64,000 nt of DNA. It comes from Saccharicrinis sp963677345 (GTDB taxonomy: Bacteria > Bacteroidota > Bacteroidia > Bacteroidales > Marinilabiliaceae). Location: NCBI GenBank assembly GCA_963677345.2, contig CAXXLC010000024.1, forward strand, positions 1-64,000. Direction: 5' to 3'. Every line of letters starts with the position of its first letter. The stretch's first letter is position 1. The position numbers and the translations under genes are program-made. This document shows, in pieces, positions 18,351 through 26,879 of this stretch. Below the pieces are notes generated by a model. The model ran no database searches. It was given only the letters and a program-made list of their open reading frames with translations, and was not told the origin of the DNA.

Positions 18351-18385
18351 GCTGCAATATGTTTATTGGATAAAAATATTGCAGC
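18351..18385. terminator. Hairpin between convergent genes
   Basis: Arms GCTGCAATAT (18351-18360) and ATATTGCAGC (18376-18385) pair perfectly across a 15-base loop. There is no strong T run, so termination is plausible but weakly supported. Confidence 0.5.
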
Positions 18386-18392
18386 ATCAATC

Positions 18393-18755
18393 TCATCTTT
18401 TAGATTTAGCATATTCTATTACCGGTTTTGACAATAACAGCATAAACAATAGCAATAGAGCTGTGGCTAAAATAATGTAGGAAGTAAGAAACTGACTTCC
18501 GGCAAAGATTCCGATGATTACCACAGTAGTCATTAAAAATCCGGAAACAACAGCACTGATTTGTCTAACGTATTTCCATTTTAGCAATAAGCCAACAGCA
18601 AGTACTAAACCTAATCCACCTAGTAACTTAAAGTTACCTGTTTCAGGCACAAAGTAATCTTTTGCATAGTTATGTACTGTTGAAATAAATATCAATAGGA
18701 TAGAAGCTATTAATGTGGGTATAAAGCCTTTTTGTTCAATGAATTTAATTTTCAT
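18393..18755 (-). CDS. Small four-helix membrane protein
   Basis: A 120-residue protein with four predicted membrane helices separated by short loops, for example FIPTLIASILLIFIS and YIILATALLLLFMLLL. The pattern loosely recalls DoxX-like small membrane proteins but no defining motif is seen. It has its own promoter-like element upstream and ends against the SDR gene. Function unknown. Confidence 0.65.
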   Translation of the reverse strand: MKIKFIEQKGFIPTLIASILLIFISTVHNYAKDYFVPETGNFKLLGGLGLVLAVGLLLKWKYVRQISAVVSGFLMTTVVIIGIFAGSQFLTSYIILATALLLLFMLLLSKPVIEYAKSKR

Positions 18756-18805
18756 ATTGGTTTACTGTTACGCTTGTTTAAATATGCTGGTTTATTATTC
18801 TTGTT

Positions 18806-18813
18806 CAAATATA
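18806..18813 (-). promoter_or_regulatory. -7 element for the small membrane protein
   Basis: TATATTTG on the minus strand fits TAnnTTTG, about 50 bases upstream of the start at 18755. Confidence 0.4.
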
Positions 18814-18920
18814 ATAATTTAAAGAAGCAATGATGATGTATTTAATACCAACGTTGATGTTTTAAACACAAAAATTACAGAAAAAACTACGGAGCTTTAT
18901 TAACCTACCTTATACATAAT

Positions 18921-20294
18921 TTACGCAACTTCCTTTAGCTGAGAAAGTTGATTTTCTAGGAATTTAATACGTTTTTCTTTAAAAGCATTCTGATTCTTTT
19001 CAAATAATTCGATATTAAATTCCTGTTTTCTTATTACCATGTTATAATAGACTATTGCAATTTTTCTTGCCATTGCACATTGAGCAGCTTTAGGCCCCAT
19101 TCTAGATTTCAATCTTCTATAATAGTCACCAAAAGCATTTTTACTATGATGAAGACTATTTGCTGCATGAATAAGTGCTTTTTTTACCATATGTCTTTTT
19201 TTAGGTAAATGACTGCTAATTATTTTCCCTCCTGATATTTTATTATTAGGTGCTAAACCTATCCAGGATATAAATCTATTAGATGTAGGAAAGCACGATA
19301 AATCACTTCCTATTTCAGAAAACAAAGTCAATGCAGTATCATCACTAAAGCCATATATTTCATTTACATCTACTCCTAATATCTTTTTTAGATAAGGTTG
19401 AACACTAAAGTTTAATTGATTTTTGCGAGTCTTTTTTTTAATGAATTCCTGTTTTAAATTGGTAATATCTCCTTCAGTATATTTTGCTGTAATAATTTCT
19501 AATTGTTCTTGAATTTTGATGTCACATTCTGCTGTTAAATTTTGAAGAAAATAATAATATTCAGTTGCCTGTTTAAGTTCAAAGAGACATTCTTCTCTCC
19601 AAACACCATCTAAGGCTTTTAGAATATCTTCTCTGGGGGCTTTTACTCTTCGATGCACAAGTTTAACCAATTCTTTTGGCTCTCGCTCTCCTGCATTTAT
19701 TGCTGATATTATTTTTAGACCGCTGTCTGTTGTTAATTCACTTAATACCATATTTAATTTTATATTCATAGTATTAAGAGACTTGGTCATTTTATTAATA
19801 GCTATTGTTTTACTACTATTCAAACTCTTTCGATGTCGAACCAATTCGCGTAATGTACGAACTTGTTCCTGTGGTTGAAAGCTATTTGTTAATAAACCAC
19901 AAGTGTGCAACCGCATTATCCAATGAGCATCATCTTCATCTGTCTTTTTCCCAGTCACATTTTTGACATGACGAGAGTTTACTAAAAATACTTCAAAACC
20001 AAACTCCTGTAAAACTACAAACAATTGTTTCCAGTAAACACCGGTACTTTCCATTGCAACACTTGTAATTTGACACTGCTTTAACCATTTAGCTATATCT
20101 TTTAAATCACAAGTAAAAGCGCCAAATGTTTTGATTGGTGTTTTATCTCTATCCTCGGGAACACTTACAACATAATCTTTACTTGATATATCAATTCCCG
20201 CAGCATTAGGGTTTATAATAGAAAACGTATTAACATTTTGCTTTTTTTTCTTAACGTACTTTTTCTCGTTGTTCTTTTTTGTAGTTTTAGACAT
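18921..20294 (-). CDS. IS110-family DEDD transposase
   Basis: A 457-residue recombinase. The N-terminal RuvC-like DEDD domain contains NAAGIDISSKDYVVSVP, AMESTGVYWK and KTDEDDAHWI, giving the expected acidic residues. The C-terminal Tnp2 domain has FISWIGLAPNNKISGGK and HLPKKRHMVKKAL, with its nearby serine supplying the second active site known in this family. The N terminus has an extra Lys-rich segment of about 22 residues. These enzymes act with a bridge RNA that specifies target and donor sites, and the matching RNA candidate lies 20 bases upstream of the start codon. The reading frame is complete. Confidence 0.93.
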   Translation of the reverse strand: MSKTTKKNNEKKYVKKKKQNVNTFSIINPNAAGIDISSKDYVVSVPEDRDKTPIKTFGAFTCDLKDIAKWLKQCQITSVAMESTGVYWKQLFVVLQEFGFEVFLVNSRHVKNVTGKKTDEDDAHWIMRLHTCGLLTNSFQPQEQVRTLRELVRHRKSLNSSKTIAINKMTKSLNTMNIKLNMVLSELTTDSGLKIISAINAGEREPKELVKLVHRRVKAPREDILKALDGVWREECLFELKQATEYYYFLQNLTAECDIKIQEQLEIITAKYTEGDITNLKQEFIKKKTRKNQLNFSVQPYLKKILGVDVNEIYGFSDDTALTLFSEIGSDLSCFPTSNRFISWIGLAPNNKISGGKIISSHLPKKRHMVKKALIHAANSLHHSKNAFGDYYRRLKSRMGPKAAQCAMARKIAIVYYNMVIRKQEFNIELFEKNQNAFKEKRIKFLENQLSQLKEVA

Positions 20295-20313
20295 CGTTTT
20301 TTATTTAAGTTTT

Positions 20314-20465
20314 GTGTCGCTGTGCCCGGTTGACTAATTTTGATCTGGTGGTCTACCTTACGATTTCTAAAGAATCAATTATCGGATCACCGTCAACCAG
20401 AACCATACTGAGAAAGGTAGTTATACTACAGTGTGAAATACGGTCTTCACTGCACAGCAGCCACG
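20314..20465 (-). ncRNA. Candidate IS110 bridge RNA
   Basis: This stretch is more GC-rich than its surroundings and folds throughout. A closing stem pairs GCTGTGC (20319-20325) with GCACAGC (20452-20458). An inner 7-bp stem pairs GGTTGAC (20328-20334) with GTCAACC (20392-20398). Small hairpins are GTAGT-TAT-ACTAC (20417-20429) and CAGTG...CACTG (20429-20452). It lies directly upstream of the transposase on the same strand, where IS110-group bridge RNAs are encoded. The length of about 150 nt is near that of the IS621 RNA. Target- and donor-binding loops were not assigned. Confidence 0.65.
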
Positions 20466-20569
20466 AACTTAATGTATTTTATTAAAAGGAAAAAAAAATC
20501 AGCTTTTTAGAGGGACTGAGTTCGACATAAAATTTTGGATTCAGAGCGCCTATAAATAGTGAGGTTCAA

Positions 20570-20614
20570 CTGAAAATTATGAAAGAATAGCGGGCTATTT
20601 TGAATAATTTTCAG
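20570..20614. repeat. Long hairpin inside the IS66 left end
   Basis: Arms CTGAAAATTAT and ATAATTTTCAG pair perfectly over 11 bp and enclose a second stem AATAG-CGGG-CTATT. It lies 170 bases before tnpA and could block read-through transcription into the transposase genes. Confidence 0.7.
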
Positions 20615-20787
20615 GAAGAAGATTGCTGTTTAGTTCCTGATCATTGCTTCGTTCAGCATAATCAAAGTAAACTTTGCTTCTGCTCTCACTTATCGCAATA
20701 ATTATAAGCGAAATCATTGTATCCATGCGGCCTGCTACATATTGTTAACAAAGTTATGACTACTTAGCTTTGATTCAAAAAATAAGC

Positions 20788-21105
20788 ATGAAAGAATCAG
20801 GTTACAGGAAGTCAATAGAAGAACAAGAACAATCAAGATTAAACGTTAGAGATTTTTGTGCCAACCAAGGATTTGCAGTTTCAACTTTCTACAAATGGAA
20901 AAAGACTTTGCAAGAAAAAGAACAAGCTCATTGTTTTGTGCCTTTAGTAATAGAAAAGAAGAAATTTACAAAAGAAGTACCGATTGCAAGAGATGAAAAA
21001 ACAATTGATAATAACACATTTGAGTTTAGCTTTCCAAACGGAACAAAGCTAAAGTTCACTGGGGAATTAGATTTATCAGTGCTCAAAGCAATTATTCATC
21101 TTTAA
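20788..21105 (+). CDS. tnpA: IS66 accessory protein TnpA
   Basis: A 105-residue IS66 ORF1 protein from ATG 20788 (a TTG six codons earlier is possible). The helix-turn-helix region NVRDFCANQGFAVSTFYKWK is characteristic. The C-terminal FSFPNGTKLKFTGELDL segment is the usual tail. It is required with TnpB and TnpC for IS66 transposition. The frame is intact, and its stop lies 12 bases ahead of tnpB. Confidence 0.85.
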   Translation: MKESGYRKSIEEQEQSRLNVRDFCANQGFAVSTFYKWKKTLQEKEQAHCFVPLVIEKKKFTKEVPIARDEKTIDNNTFEFSFPNGTKLKFTGELDLSVLKAIIHL

Positions 21106-21117
21106 TAAAACCGGACT

Positions 21118-21468
21118 ATGTTTAATTTACATGGGAAGCTTCAGTATTTCCTATACCCGGCACCGGTAGATATGCGCAAGAGCTTCTATACACTGAGTGG
21201 CATTGTTAGTTCCGTTATGAAACGTAATGTTCAGGATGGTGAGGCCTTTATTTTTGTTAATCGAAATATGAGTATAATGAAAGTTCTTCATTTAGAACAT
21301 GGAGGATTGGTTATTTACCATAAGAGACTTGAAAATGGCACTTTTACATTGCCGAGATTTGATGAAGATATCGTGTCGCAGCAAATTTCCTGGCAGGAAT
21401 TAATGATGATTGTTGACAATGTAAAACCCATAAAAAGAAGATTGAAAAAACGTCAAAAATCAATCTAA
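21118..21468 (+). CDS. tnpB: IS66 family protein TnpB
   Basis: A 116-residue IS66 ORF2 protein, family-typical length. The signature YPAPVDMRKSFYTLSGIV near residues 12-29 and FIFVNRNMSIMKVLHLEHGG are conserved (normally NRxxxxxKxLxxDxxG). The C-terminal half follows the LPRFDEDIVSQQISW pattern. Intact frame, between tnpA and tnpC, 72 bases before the tnpC start. Confidence 0.88.
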   Translation: MFNLHGKLQYFLYPAPVDMRKSFYTLSGIVSSVMKRNVQDGEAFIFVNRNMSIMKVLHLEHGGLVIYHKRLENGTFTLPRFDEDIVSQQISWQELMMIVDNVKPIKRRLKKRQKSI

Positions 21469-21539
21469 TATCCTTGCATAAATTAGGCTGTATCCCTTGA
21501 TTTTACTATCTTTAGGCATCTAATTGATCAGGGGATAAA

Positions 21540-23203
21540 TGAGCCAGTTTTCAGATAATGATGATTTCATACAAGAACTACTTCAGCAAAGAGATGAACT
21601 CTATGCCGAAGTTTCTCGTTTGCGTGAAGTTGAGAATGGCGGCTTAGATAACCTTGAAAATAAGAATACAAGAATTAGAACATCTTGTTAAGCAACAATC
21701 AGAAAAGATTGATAAGCTATTAGATCAATTAGCCTGGTATAAACGTAAAATATGGAGTCCTTCCAAAGAAAGGTATATACCGGAGAATCCAGATCAAAGA
21801 AAAATTGATTGGGACGGATTGGACTTATTACCGGAGGAAGAAAAACTGGCAAAAGAAGCAGATAAAGAGATAATCGCTTACGAACGTCGCAAACCACAAA
21901 AAGAAAAAAAGAAACCTGTTCGTTTACCGCTACCTGAAGATCTTAGAAGAGAAGAAGAAGTTATAGAGCCAGAAGGTATAGATGAAAATTGGGTGCGCAT
22001 TGGAGAGGAAGTTACAGAAGTGTTAGAATTTAAACCGGGAGAAATTTATGTTCGTAAGATAATACGTCCAAAATATGCAGCAAAGCCGAAATTACAACTT
22101 ACAGAAGAAGAATCAAGTGTTCGTACTGCTGCACTACCATCATTACCCCTTACCACGAAGTAATGCTGATGCATCAATACTTGCCGAGCTATTAATGAAT
22201 AAATATTATTATCATTTGCCTTTTCATCGTCAATTAGCCATGTTTAAACAACTCGGTCTTACATTATCGGCATCAACAGTAAACGGATGGTTTAAGGATG
22301 TTTGTAATTTATTAAGGGCTTTATACGACAGGTTAGAAGAGGTTGTAAAAGATTCTGATTACATTCAAGTTGATGAAAGTACAATTCCTGTAATAAACAA
22401 TGAAAAGCATAAGGCTGTAAAATCTTATTTGTGGATGGTACGATCTCGGTAATGAAAAATATGGTCTTTTTTCATTACGACAAAGGTTCCAGAGCACAAA
22501 AAGTCGTAGTAAACCTTCTTAAAAATTACAAAGGAGCTATTCAAACAGATGGCTATCAGGCTTACTCCATCTATGAGCAAAAAAAAGATGTTTTGCTTCT
22601 AGGATGCTGGGCTCATGCGCGTCGTAAATTTGACGAAAGTAAAAAGGAAGACAAAAAAGGTGCAGAATATGCACTAAGCTCAAATTGGGAAACTTTATCA
22701 GGTTGAAACCATGGCTGACGAACAAAAGCTGGATTATAAACAAAGGGCAGAACTTCGTAAACGGTTAGCATACCCAATTATGGTGGCTTTTGAAAAATGG
22801 ATTGTGAATTATTATCCTAAAGTTTTACCCAAAGGGAGAATGGGTAGTGCTTTGAAATATACATATTCTATTTTTCACAGATTATCTCGTTATCACTTGG
22901 ACGGACGTTACAAAATTGATAATAACCTCGCCGAAAATGCCATAAGAGACCTGGCTTTAGGGCGTAAAAATTATTTTGTTTTGCGGAAATCATGAAGCAG
23001 CAGAAAACGCTGCAGTAATATATTCCTTAATGGGATGTTGTAAAGCGGCCAATGTCGATGTCAGGAAATGGTTAATCGATGTTTTAACCAAAATCCCTAG
23101 TTACAACGCTGATTACTCAAAAGATTTAGCGGATCTACTACCTCAAAATTGGAAAAACCTTAATAAAAGTGAGAAAATTCCAACTTATTCTCAGAATTGT
23201 TAG
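21540..23203 (+). pseudogene. tnpC: IS66 transposase TnpC, multiply frameshifted
   Basis: The gene starts ATG 21540 (MSQFSDNDDFIQELL) and can be followed to 23203 only by changing frame at least five times: near 21655, 22150, 22450, 22685 and 22980. The pieces cover the N-terminal coiled coil and LAWYKRKIWSPSKERY, the LMNKYYYHLPFHRQLAMFKQ segment, the DDE-domain blocks YIQVDESTIPV and AIQTDGYQAY, and the C-terminal DNNLAENAIRDLALGRKNY and AAVIYSLMGCCK. All segments are still recognisable, so decay is recent, or several sequence errors cluster here. No functional transposase can be made as written. Confidence 0.88.
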
Positions 23204-23470
23204 AATTTCTTACAAATCCGTAATAATTGTTGAATTACCGCATAACTGCAGCCAAATTTTTGGGTATGTACCAGACCGAATGCATACAAATCATTATGCT
23301 TTACCATAAAAAACTAATCTACTGCGTTAAATTTTTCGAGCTAGCTCGCTAGCCCTGCAAAATTTGCCTTGTATATCAGCTTTTTATGATAATCTGAATT
23401 CTATAATTTTAATCGAACTCAGGTTATTAAATAAATATCAACGTTTATATATTTTCTGACATGGTTTATA

Positions 23471-23650
23471 TAAAAAGTATCGCAGCTTTATAAAAAAGTA
23501 TGACAACTGATAAAAAAAGTATGGAGCACCACTAAAAAAGTGCGGAAGCTTATGTAGCGAACTATGGAGATTGATGAAAAAAGTACGGGAGTTCCCTAAA
23601 AAAGTACGGAACGCCACTAAAAAAGTGTGGAGCTTGCTACTTTTTTTATC
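23471..23650. repeat. 21-bp tandem array of A-tracts
   Basis: Eight degenerate units of about TAAAAAAGTAYGGAGCNYCAC. The G after the A-tract falls at 23477, 23498, 23519, 23540, 23562, 23583, 23604 and 23625, a period of 21 bp (one step of 22). Five- to seven-base A-tracts every 21 bp are in phase with two helical turns, so the DNA should be intrinsically curved. The array ends with an inverted unit (GCTACTTTTTTT) that forms a terminator-like hairpin with the last repeat. Confidence 0.85.
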
Positions 23651-23673
23651 GTGATTCATGCAAAGTTGTATCA

Positions 23674-23931
23674 AGCTTGTCAGTTTTTCTGACAAGCTCC
23701 AGTGAATTTTAGTGAATGCTGAAACAAATTCATCGGAACTTCACTAAAAAAGTATCACGTTCCATATATTTTTAGGGGTATAATGATGTTTAAAGTAGAA
23801 CGCTTCACTGAAAAAGTATGAGCTTCCATATAAAAAGTATGAGCTTCCGTACTTTTTTTTGAATGTGTCGTGTTATTTCTATGAAGCTTGTCAGTTTATG
23901 CATCAAAGTTTATATTAAAACTGACAAGCTT
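23674..23931. repeat. Inverted repeats with AGCTTGTCAG arms
   Basis: A tight hairpin at 23674-23698 has arms AGCTTGTCAG and CTGACAAGCT around TTTTT. A wider pair at 23884-23897 and 23918-23931 uses the longer arm AAGCTTGTCAGTTT. Both belong to one short palindrome family interleaved with the A-tract arrays. Confidence 0.75.
23741..23852. repeat. Second 21-bp A-tract array
   Basis: Units like CACTGAAAAAGTATGAGCTTCC recur with the reference G at 23752, 23795, 23816 and 23837 (steps 43, 21, 21). One degenerate unit probably fills the first gap. Like the first array it closes with an inverted unit (GTACTTTTTTTT). Confidence 0.75.
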
Positions 23932-24036
23932 GATGCATTCATCTCCAAGCTTGATGTTTAAAGTACGAAAGTTCCTGTTAGTAACATTATTGTTGTTTAA
24001 CTCCATGGTAATACCTCCTGCAGAATACCGGGTAGG

Positions 24037-25341
24037 CAGGGTCGACGCATTTAATTTTTTAAAATACTGAGTAAAAAATCATCATCCCATCCAGCCTTTT
24101 TTCTTTTAGCTTTAAGGCTACCTTTTGCATTATCCTTCTTTAATAGGTTTAAAGCTATTTTATTTATTAGGGCAAAATTTTGGGCTGCGTTTTTTGTTCT
24201 TTTTCTTTGGTAATCTTCATTAAAGGTCATATCCAGAACCCAGTGTAAATTATTTTCAATACCCCAATGTGCTCTAATGTACTTATTCATTTTTTCGGCT
24301 GTAACATCCAGGCTACTGATATAATACCTTTCTTCTGTTGTTGTTTTATTGGGCAATATTCTTTCTGAGCTAATTTTTATAATACTTTTTATATTTTCCC
24401 ATTTCTCAATACCTTCCACTTGTGTAAGATCTGTAATTACATCACAACTTCTTGTTTCTATTCGTCCGTGACCTTTATCTATTTCATGAGAAGTTGAATC
24501 CGGTTTTTGTACTTTAAAAACACTTTCAACCTCTTCCTTTAAATTCTTTTGATTTGCTTTTAAAGACAAAATATAATCTGCTTCATTAGCAATTATTTTG
24601 CGAGCTATTTCTCTTTGAGTTCCCATGGCATCAATTGTAATAACACTGCCTTTTATATCTAATAAATCCAACAAGGTTGGAATTGATTTTATTTCGTTTG
24701 ATTTACCTTCACTTTTACATTGTCCTAATACCATTTGATTTTCACTACACCAAGCACTTACAATATGAATTGCTGGGGTGTTATGAAATGTGTCTTTCGA
24801 CCGTCTGACTGCTTTTCCATCTATGGAAATCACATTAACATCTATATCTCTTTTCACCAGTATTTGCACCCAATCTACAAAACACTTTTCAAAACATTCT
24901 GGTTTTATGGAAGATATAACTCTATTGATAGTATCGTGGGAGGGTATTCTATTTGGTAAACATAGAATTTTTTTCAAAAAAGAAATTTTCGTTTTTCCGT
25001 AAAGTTCAACATCATCCCATGATTCAGCTCCACACAAAACTGCTATTATTGTTAATACTACAATATCTATTAATAAATGTAGTTTATTTCTATTTAACCT
25101 TGTGTCAACTAAATTTCCAAAACCTTTGTGTAATGATGTTTTCATTGTTTTTTTTACAAAGGTCAAGAATTAAATAGTACTTTTAAATTTACTAATATTT
25201 GAATAATTAACAATCAACAGAAAGTTATTAGCATTTTGGACAAACAATTTAGTTTTTAAAAATTTCACAAATCCTCCATTGTTTACATCTTGTTTATATC
25301 TCAAATAATTTTAAGTTTTTACATTTCATACGTTAGCCCTG
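24037..25341 (-). mobile_element. ISAs1-family insertion sequence with target duplication
   Basis: A 1,305-bp element bounded by imperfect inverted repeats, CAGGGTCGACGCAT on the left and the complement of CAGGGCTAACGTAT on the right (10 of 14 match). The 10 bases outside each end are identical, ACCGGGTAGG at 24027-24036 and 25342-25351, a clear target-site duplication. The transposase frame is open, so this looks like a recent insertion. Confidence 0.9.
24051..25145 (-). CDS. ISAs1-family transposase
   Basis: A 364-residue transposase from ATG 25145 (TTG at 25166 would add seven residues). The N-terminal DUF4338-like helical region includes ILTIIAVLCGAESWDD-type residues (read LTIIAVLCGAESWDDVELYG). 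The DDE domain shows VISIDGKAVRRSK, VITIDAMGTQREIARKI and HWGIENNLHWVLDMTF, the three acidic blocks of the ISAs1/H-repeat family. Full-length and uninterrupted, it is framed by inverted repeats and a direct duplication. It is transcribed away from ilvA. Confidence 0.93.
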   Translation of the reverse strand: MKTSLHKGFGNLVDTRLNRNKLHLLIDIVVLTIIAVLCGAESWDDVELYGKTKISFLKKILCLPNRIPSHDTINRVISSIKPECFEKCFVDWVQILVKRDIDVNVISIDGKAVRRSKDTFHNTPAIHIVSAWCSENQMVLGQCKSEGKSNEIKSIPTLLDLLDIKGSVITIDAMGTQREIARKIIANEADYILSLKANQKNLKEEVESVFKVQKPDSTSHEIDKGHGRIETRSCDVITDLTQVEGIEKWENIKSIIKISSERILPNKTTTEERYYISSLDVTAEKMNKYIRAHWGIENNLHWVLDMTFNEDYQRKRTKNAAQNFALINKIALNLLKKDNAKGSLKAKRKKAGWDDDFLLSILKN

Positions 25342-25374
25342 ACCGGGTAGGTAAAGATTCTACATAAAAATGAT

Positions 25375-25382
25375 TAATTTTG
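25375..25382 (+). promoter_or_regulatory. -7 element of ilvA
   Basis: TAATTTTG matches TAnnTTTG and lies 55 bases before the ilvA ATG. The position of its -33 element (near 25352) falls at the edge of the ISAs1 target duplication, so the insertion replaced everything upstream of the core promoter. Confidence 0.5.
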
Positions 25383-25436
25383 GAAAATTGAACAGGAGCA
25401 GAATCTTCAACAACAACATTAGTAAAAGATAAATTG

Positions 25437-26684
25437 ATGAACTATATCCCAAATATTAAAGACATTATAACTGCAGCCGAGCGATTAACGAATGTAATAC
25501 GTAAAACTTCGCTTGATTACAATCAAACCTACTCAGAAAAGTATAAGGCAGAAATCTATTTTAAAAGAGAAGATCAGCAAACAGTGCGATCCTATAAGAT
25601 AAGAGGCGCTTATAATAAGATGGCTTCATTGTCGAAAAGCGAAATTCAAAACGGGGTTGTTTGTGCCAGTGCCGGCAATCATGCCCAGGGGGTTGCCTTA
25701 TCGTGTTTTATACTTAAAGTAAAAGGAACTATTTATATGCCGAGTACAACACCGGCTCAAAAAATAAACAGGGTAAACACTTTAGGTAAAGAATGGGTTG
25801 AGGTAGTTTTGTTTGGCGATACTTTTGATGATGCCAATGAGGCTGCCATAATGTATAGTAATGAAAACAAATTGCCTTTTATTCCTCCTTTCGACGATGC
25901 TAAAATTATTGAGGGACAAGCAACCGTAGGTATAGAAATACTGGAAGATTTACCTGATGTTGATTTTGTTTTTATCCCTGTTGGGGGAGGAGGACTAACT
26001 GCCGGAGTTAGTGGTTATATCAAAGAAATTCACCCTGAAGTAAAAATTATAGGCGTGGAGCCAGCCGGAGCACCTGCCATGTATAAATCACTTCAGGAAG
26101 GCAAGGTGATTACCCTTGAAGAGATAGATAAGTTCGTGGATGGAGCAGCAGTTCAAAGGGTAGGAGAGCTTACCTTTCCTGTTTGTCAAAAATATATCGA
26201 TGATATGCTTTTGGTGCCCGAAGGTAAAGTATGCACCAAAATATTAGAAATGTATAACAACGATGCCATTGTTGCTGAGCCTGCAGGAGCTTTATCTGTG
26301 GCTGCTTTGGAGCAATATGCCGATCATATTAAAGGTAAAAAAGTGGTTTGCATTATCAGCGGTGGGAACAACGACATCACCCGAACCGAAGAAATTAAAG
26401 AACGATCCTTATTATACGAAGGATTAAAACACTATTTTATTGTCCGTTTCCCGCAAAGAGCCGGTGCTTTAAAAGAGTTTGTAAATAACATTCTTGGCCC
26501 CAACGATAATATCGTACTGTTTGAATACGCCAAAAAAATTAACCGCGAAAAAGGTCCTGCCCTGGTAGGAATTGAACTAAAAGATAAAGCCGATTTTGAA
26601 CCTCTGCTTCAACGTATGAAAGACCGGAATTTTTATGGCGAATACGTGAATAATAAACACGATTTGTTTTCTTATTTGATCTAA
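25437..26684 (+). CDS. ilvA: Threonine ammonia-lyase (threonine deaminase)
   Basis: A 415-residue PLP enzyme making 2-oxobutanoate from threonine, the first step of isoleucine synthesis. The PLP lysine lies in RSYKIRGAYNKM near residue 57, CASAGNHAQGVA binds the substrate carboxylate, and VGGGGLTAGVSG is the phosphate-binding Gly loop. The C-terminal 85 residues form a single ACT-like regulatory domain (HYFIVRFPQRAGALKEFVNN), the short form rather than the two-ACT E. coli form. ATG 25437 is preferred to the TTG three bases earlier. It stands alone, with ISAs1 immediately upstream. Confidence 0.95.
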   Translation: MNYIPNIKDIITAAERLTNVIRKTSLDYNQTYSEKYKAEIYFKREDQQTVRSYKIRGAYNKMASLSKSEIQNGVVCASAGNHAQGVALSCFILKVKGTIYMPSTTPAQKINRVNTLGKEWVEVVLFGDTFDDANEAAIMYSNENKLPFIPPFDDAKIIEGQATVGIEILEDLPDVDFVFIPVGGGGLTAGVSGYIKEIHPEVKIIGVEPAGAPAMYKSLQEGKVITLEEIDKFVDGAAVQRVGELTFPVCQKYIDDMLLVPEGKVCTKILEMYNNDAIVAEPAGALSVAALEQYADHIKGKKVVCIISGGNNDITRTEEIKERSLLYEGLKHYFIVRFPQRAGALKEFVNNILGPNDNIVLFEYAKKINREKGPALVGIELKDKADFEPLLQRMKDRNFYGEYVNNKHDLFSYLI

Positions 26685-26879
26685 CGATGTGAGTGGGGCA
26701 GTGAGCAAAGAGCGCTGTGAATCAAGCGTAGAGTTTAGTGTGAATGGAGCACGGATTAATATTGCTTGACAGCTTTGGGGTATTAAGTAAATCGCACGGA
26801 TTACAAATTAAAAAATTGGATTAGATTTGATTTAGTTTCAATTTTGAAAGATATTGCAGTTAATCTATTGATGGGCATT

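Larger units (their letters stand above)
18900..20480 (-). mobile_element. IS110-family insertion sequence
   Basis: The element comprises a DEDD transposase gene and a structured non-coding region on its 5' side. This is the layout of IS110-group elements, whose left end encodes a bridge RNA. IS110 elements lack terminal inverted repeats, so the ends given are approximate. The left end must lie before the IS66 repeat at 20516. The transposase frame is intact, so the element may be active. Confidence 0.8.
20516..23422 (+). mobile_element. IS66-family insertion sequence, decayed
   Basis: Three IS66 genes (tnpA, tnpB, broken tnpC) lie between imperfect terminal inverted repeats. The left repeat is 20516-20546 and the right 23392-23422. 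Both begin CTGAGTTCGA at the outer end, share an AAAATT core, and reach ATTCAGA at the inner end. No 8-bp target duplication is visible in the flanks (TAGAGGGA versus GTTATTAA), suggesting later rearrangement, perhaps linked to the adjacent IS110. Confidence 0.8.

Noticed and set aside
23471..23650. Possible CRISPR array
   Set aside because: Units are tandem with a 21-bp period and no unique spacers, and no cas genes are near.
23438..23695. 85-codon minus-strand frame rich in Phe, Leu and Tyr
   Set aside because: It is the translation of the 21-bp A-tract repeats, whose length keeps frames open. No start context or homology.
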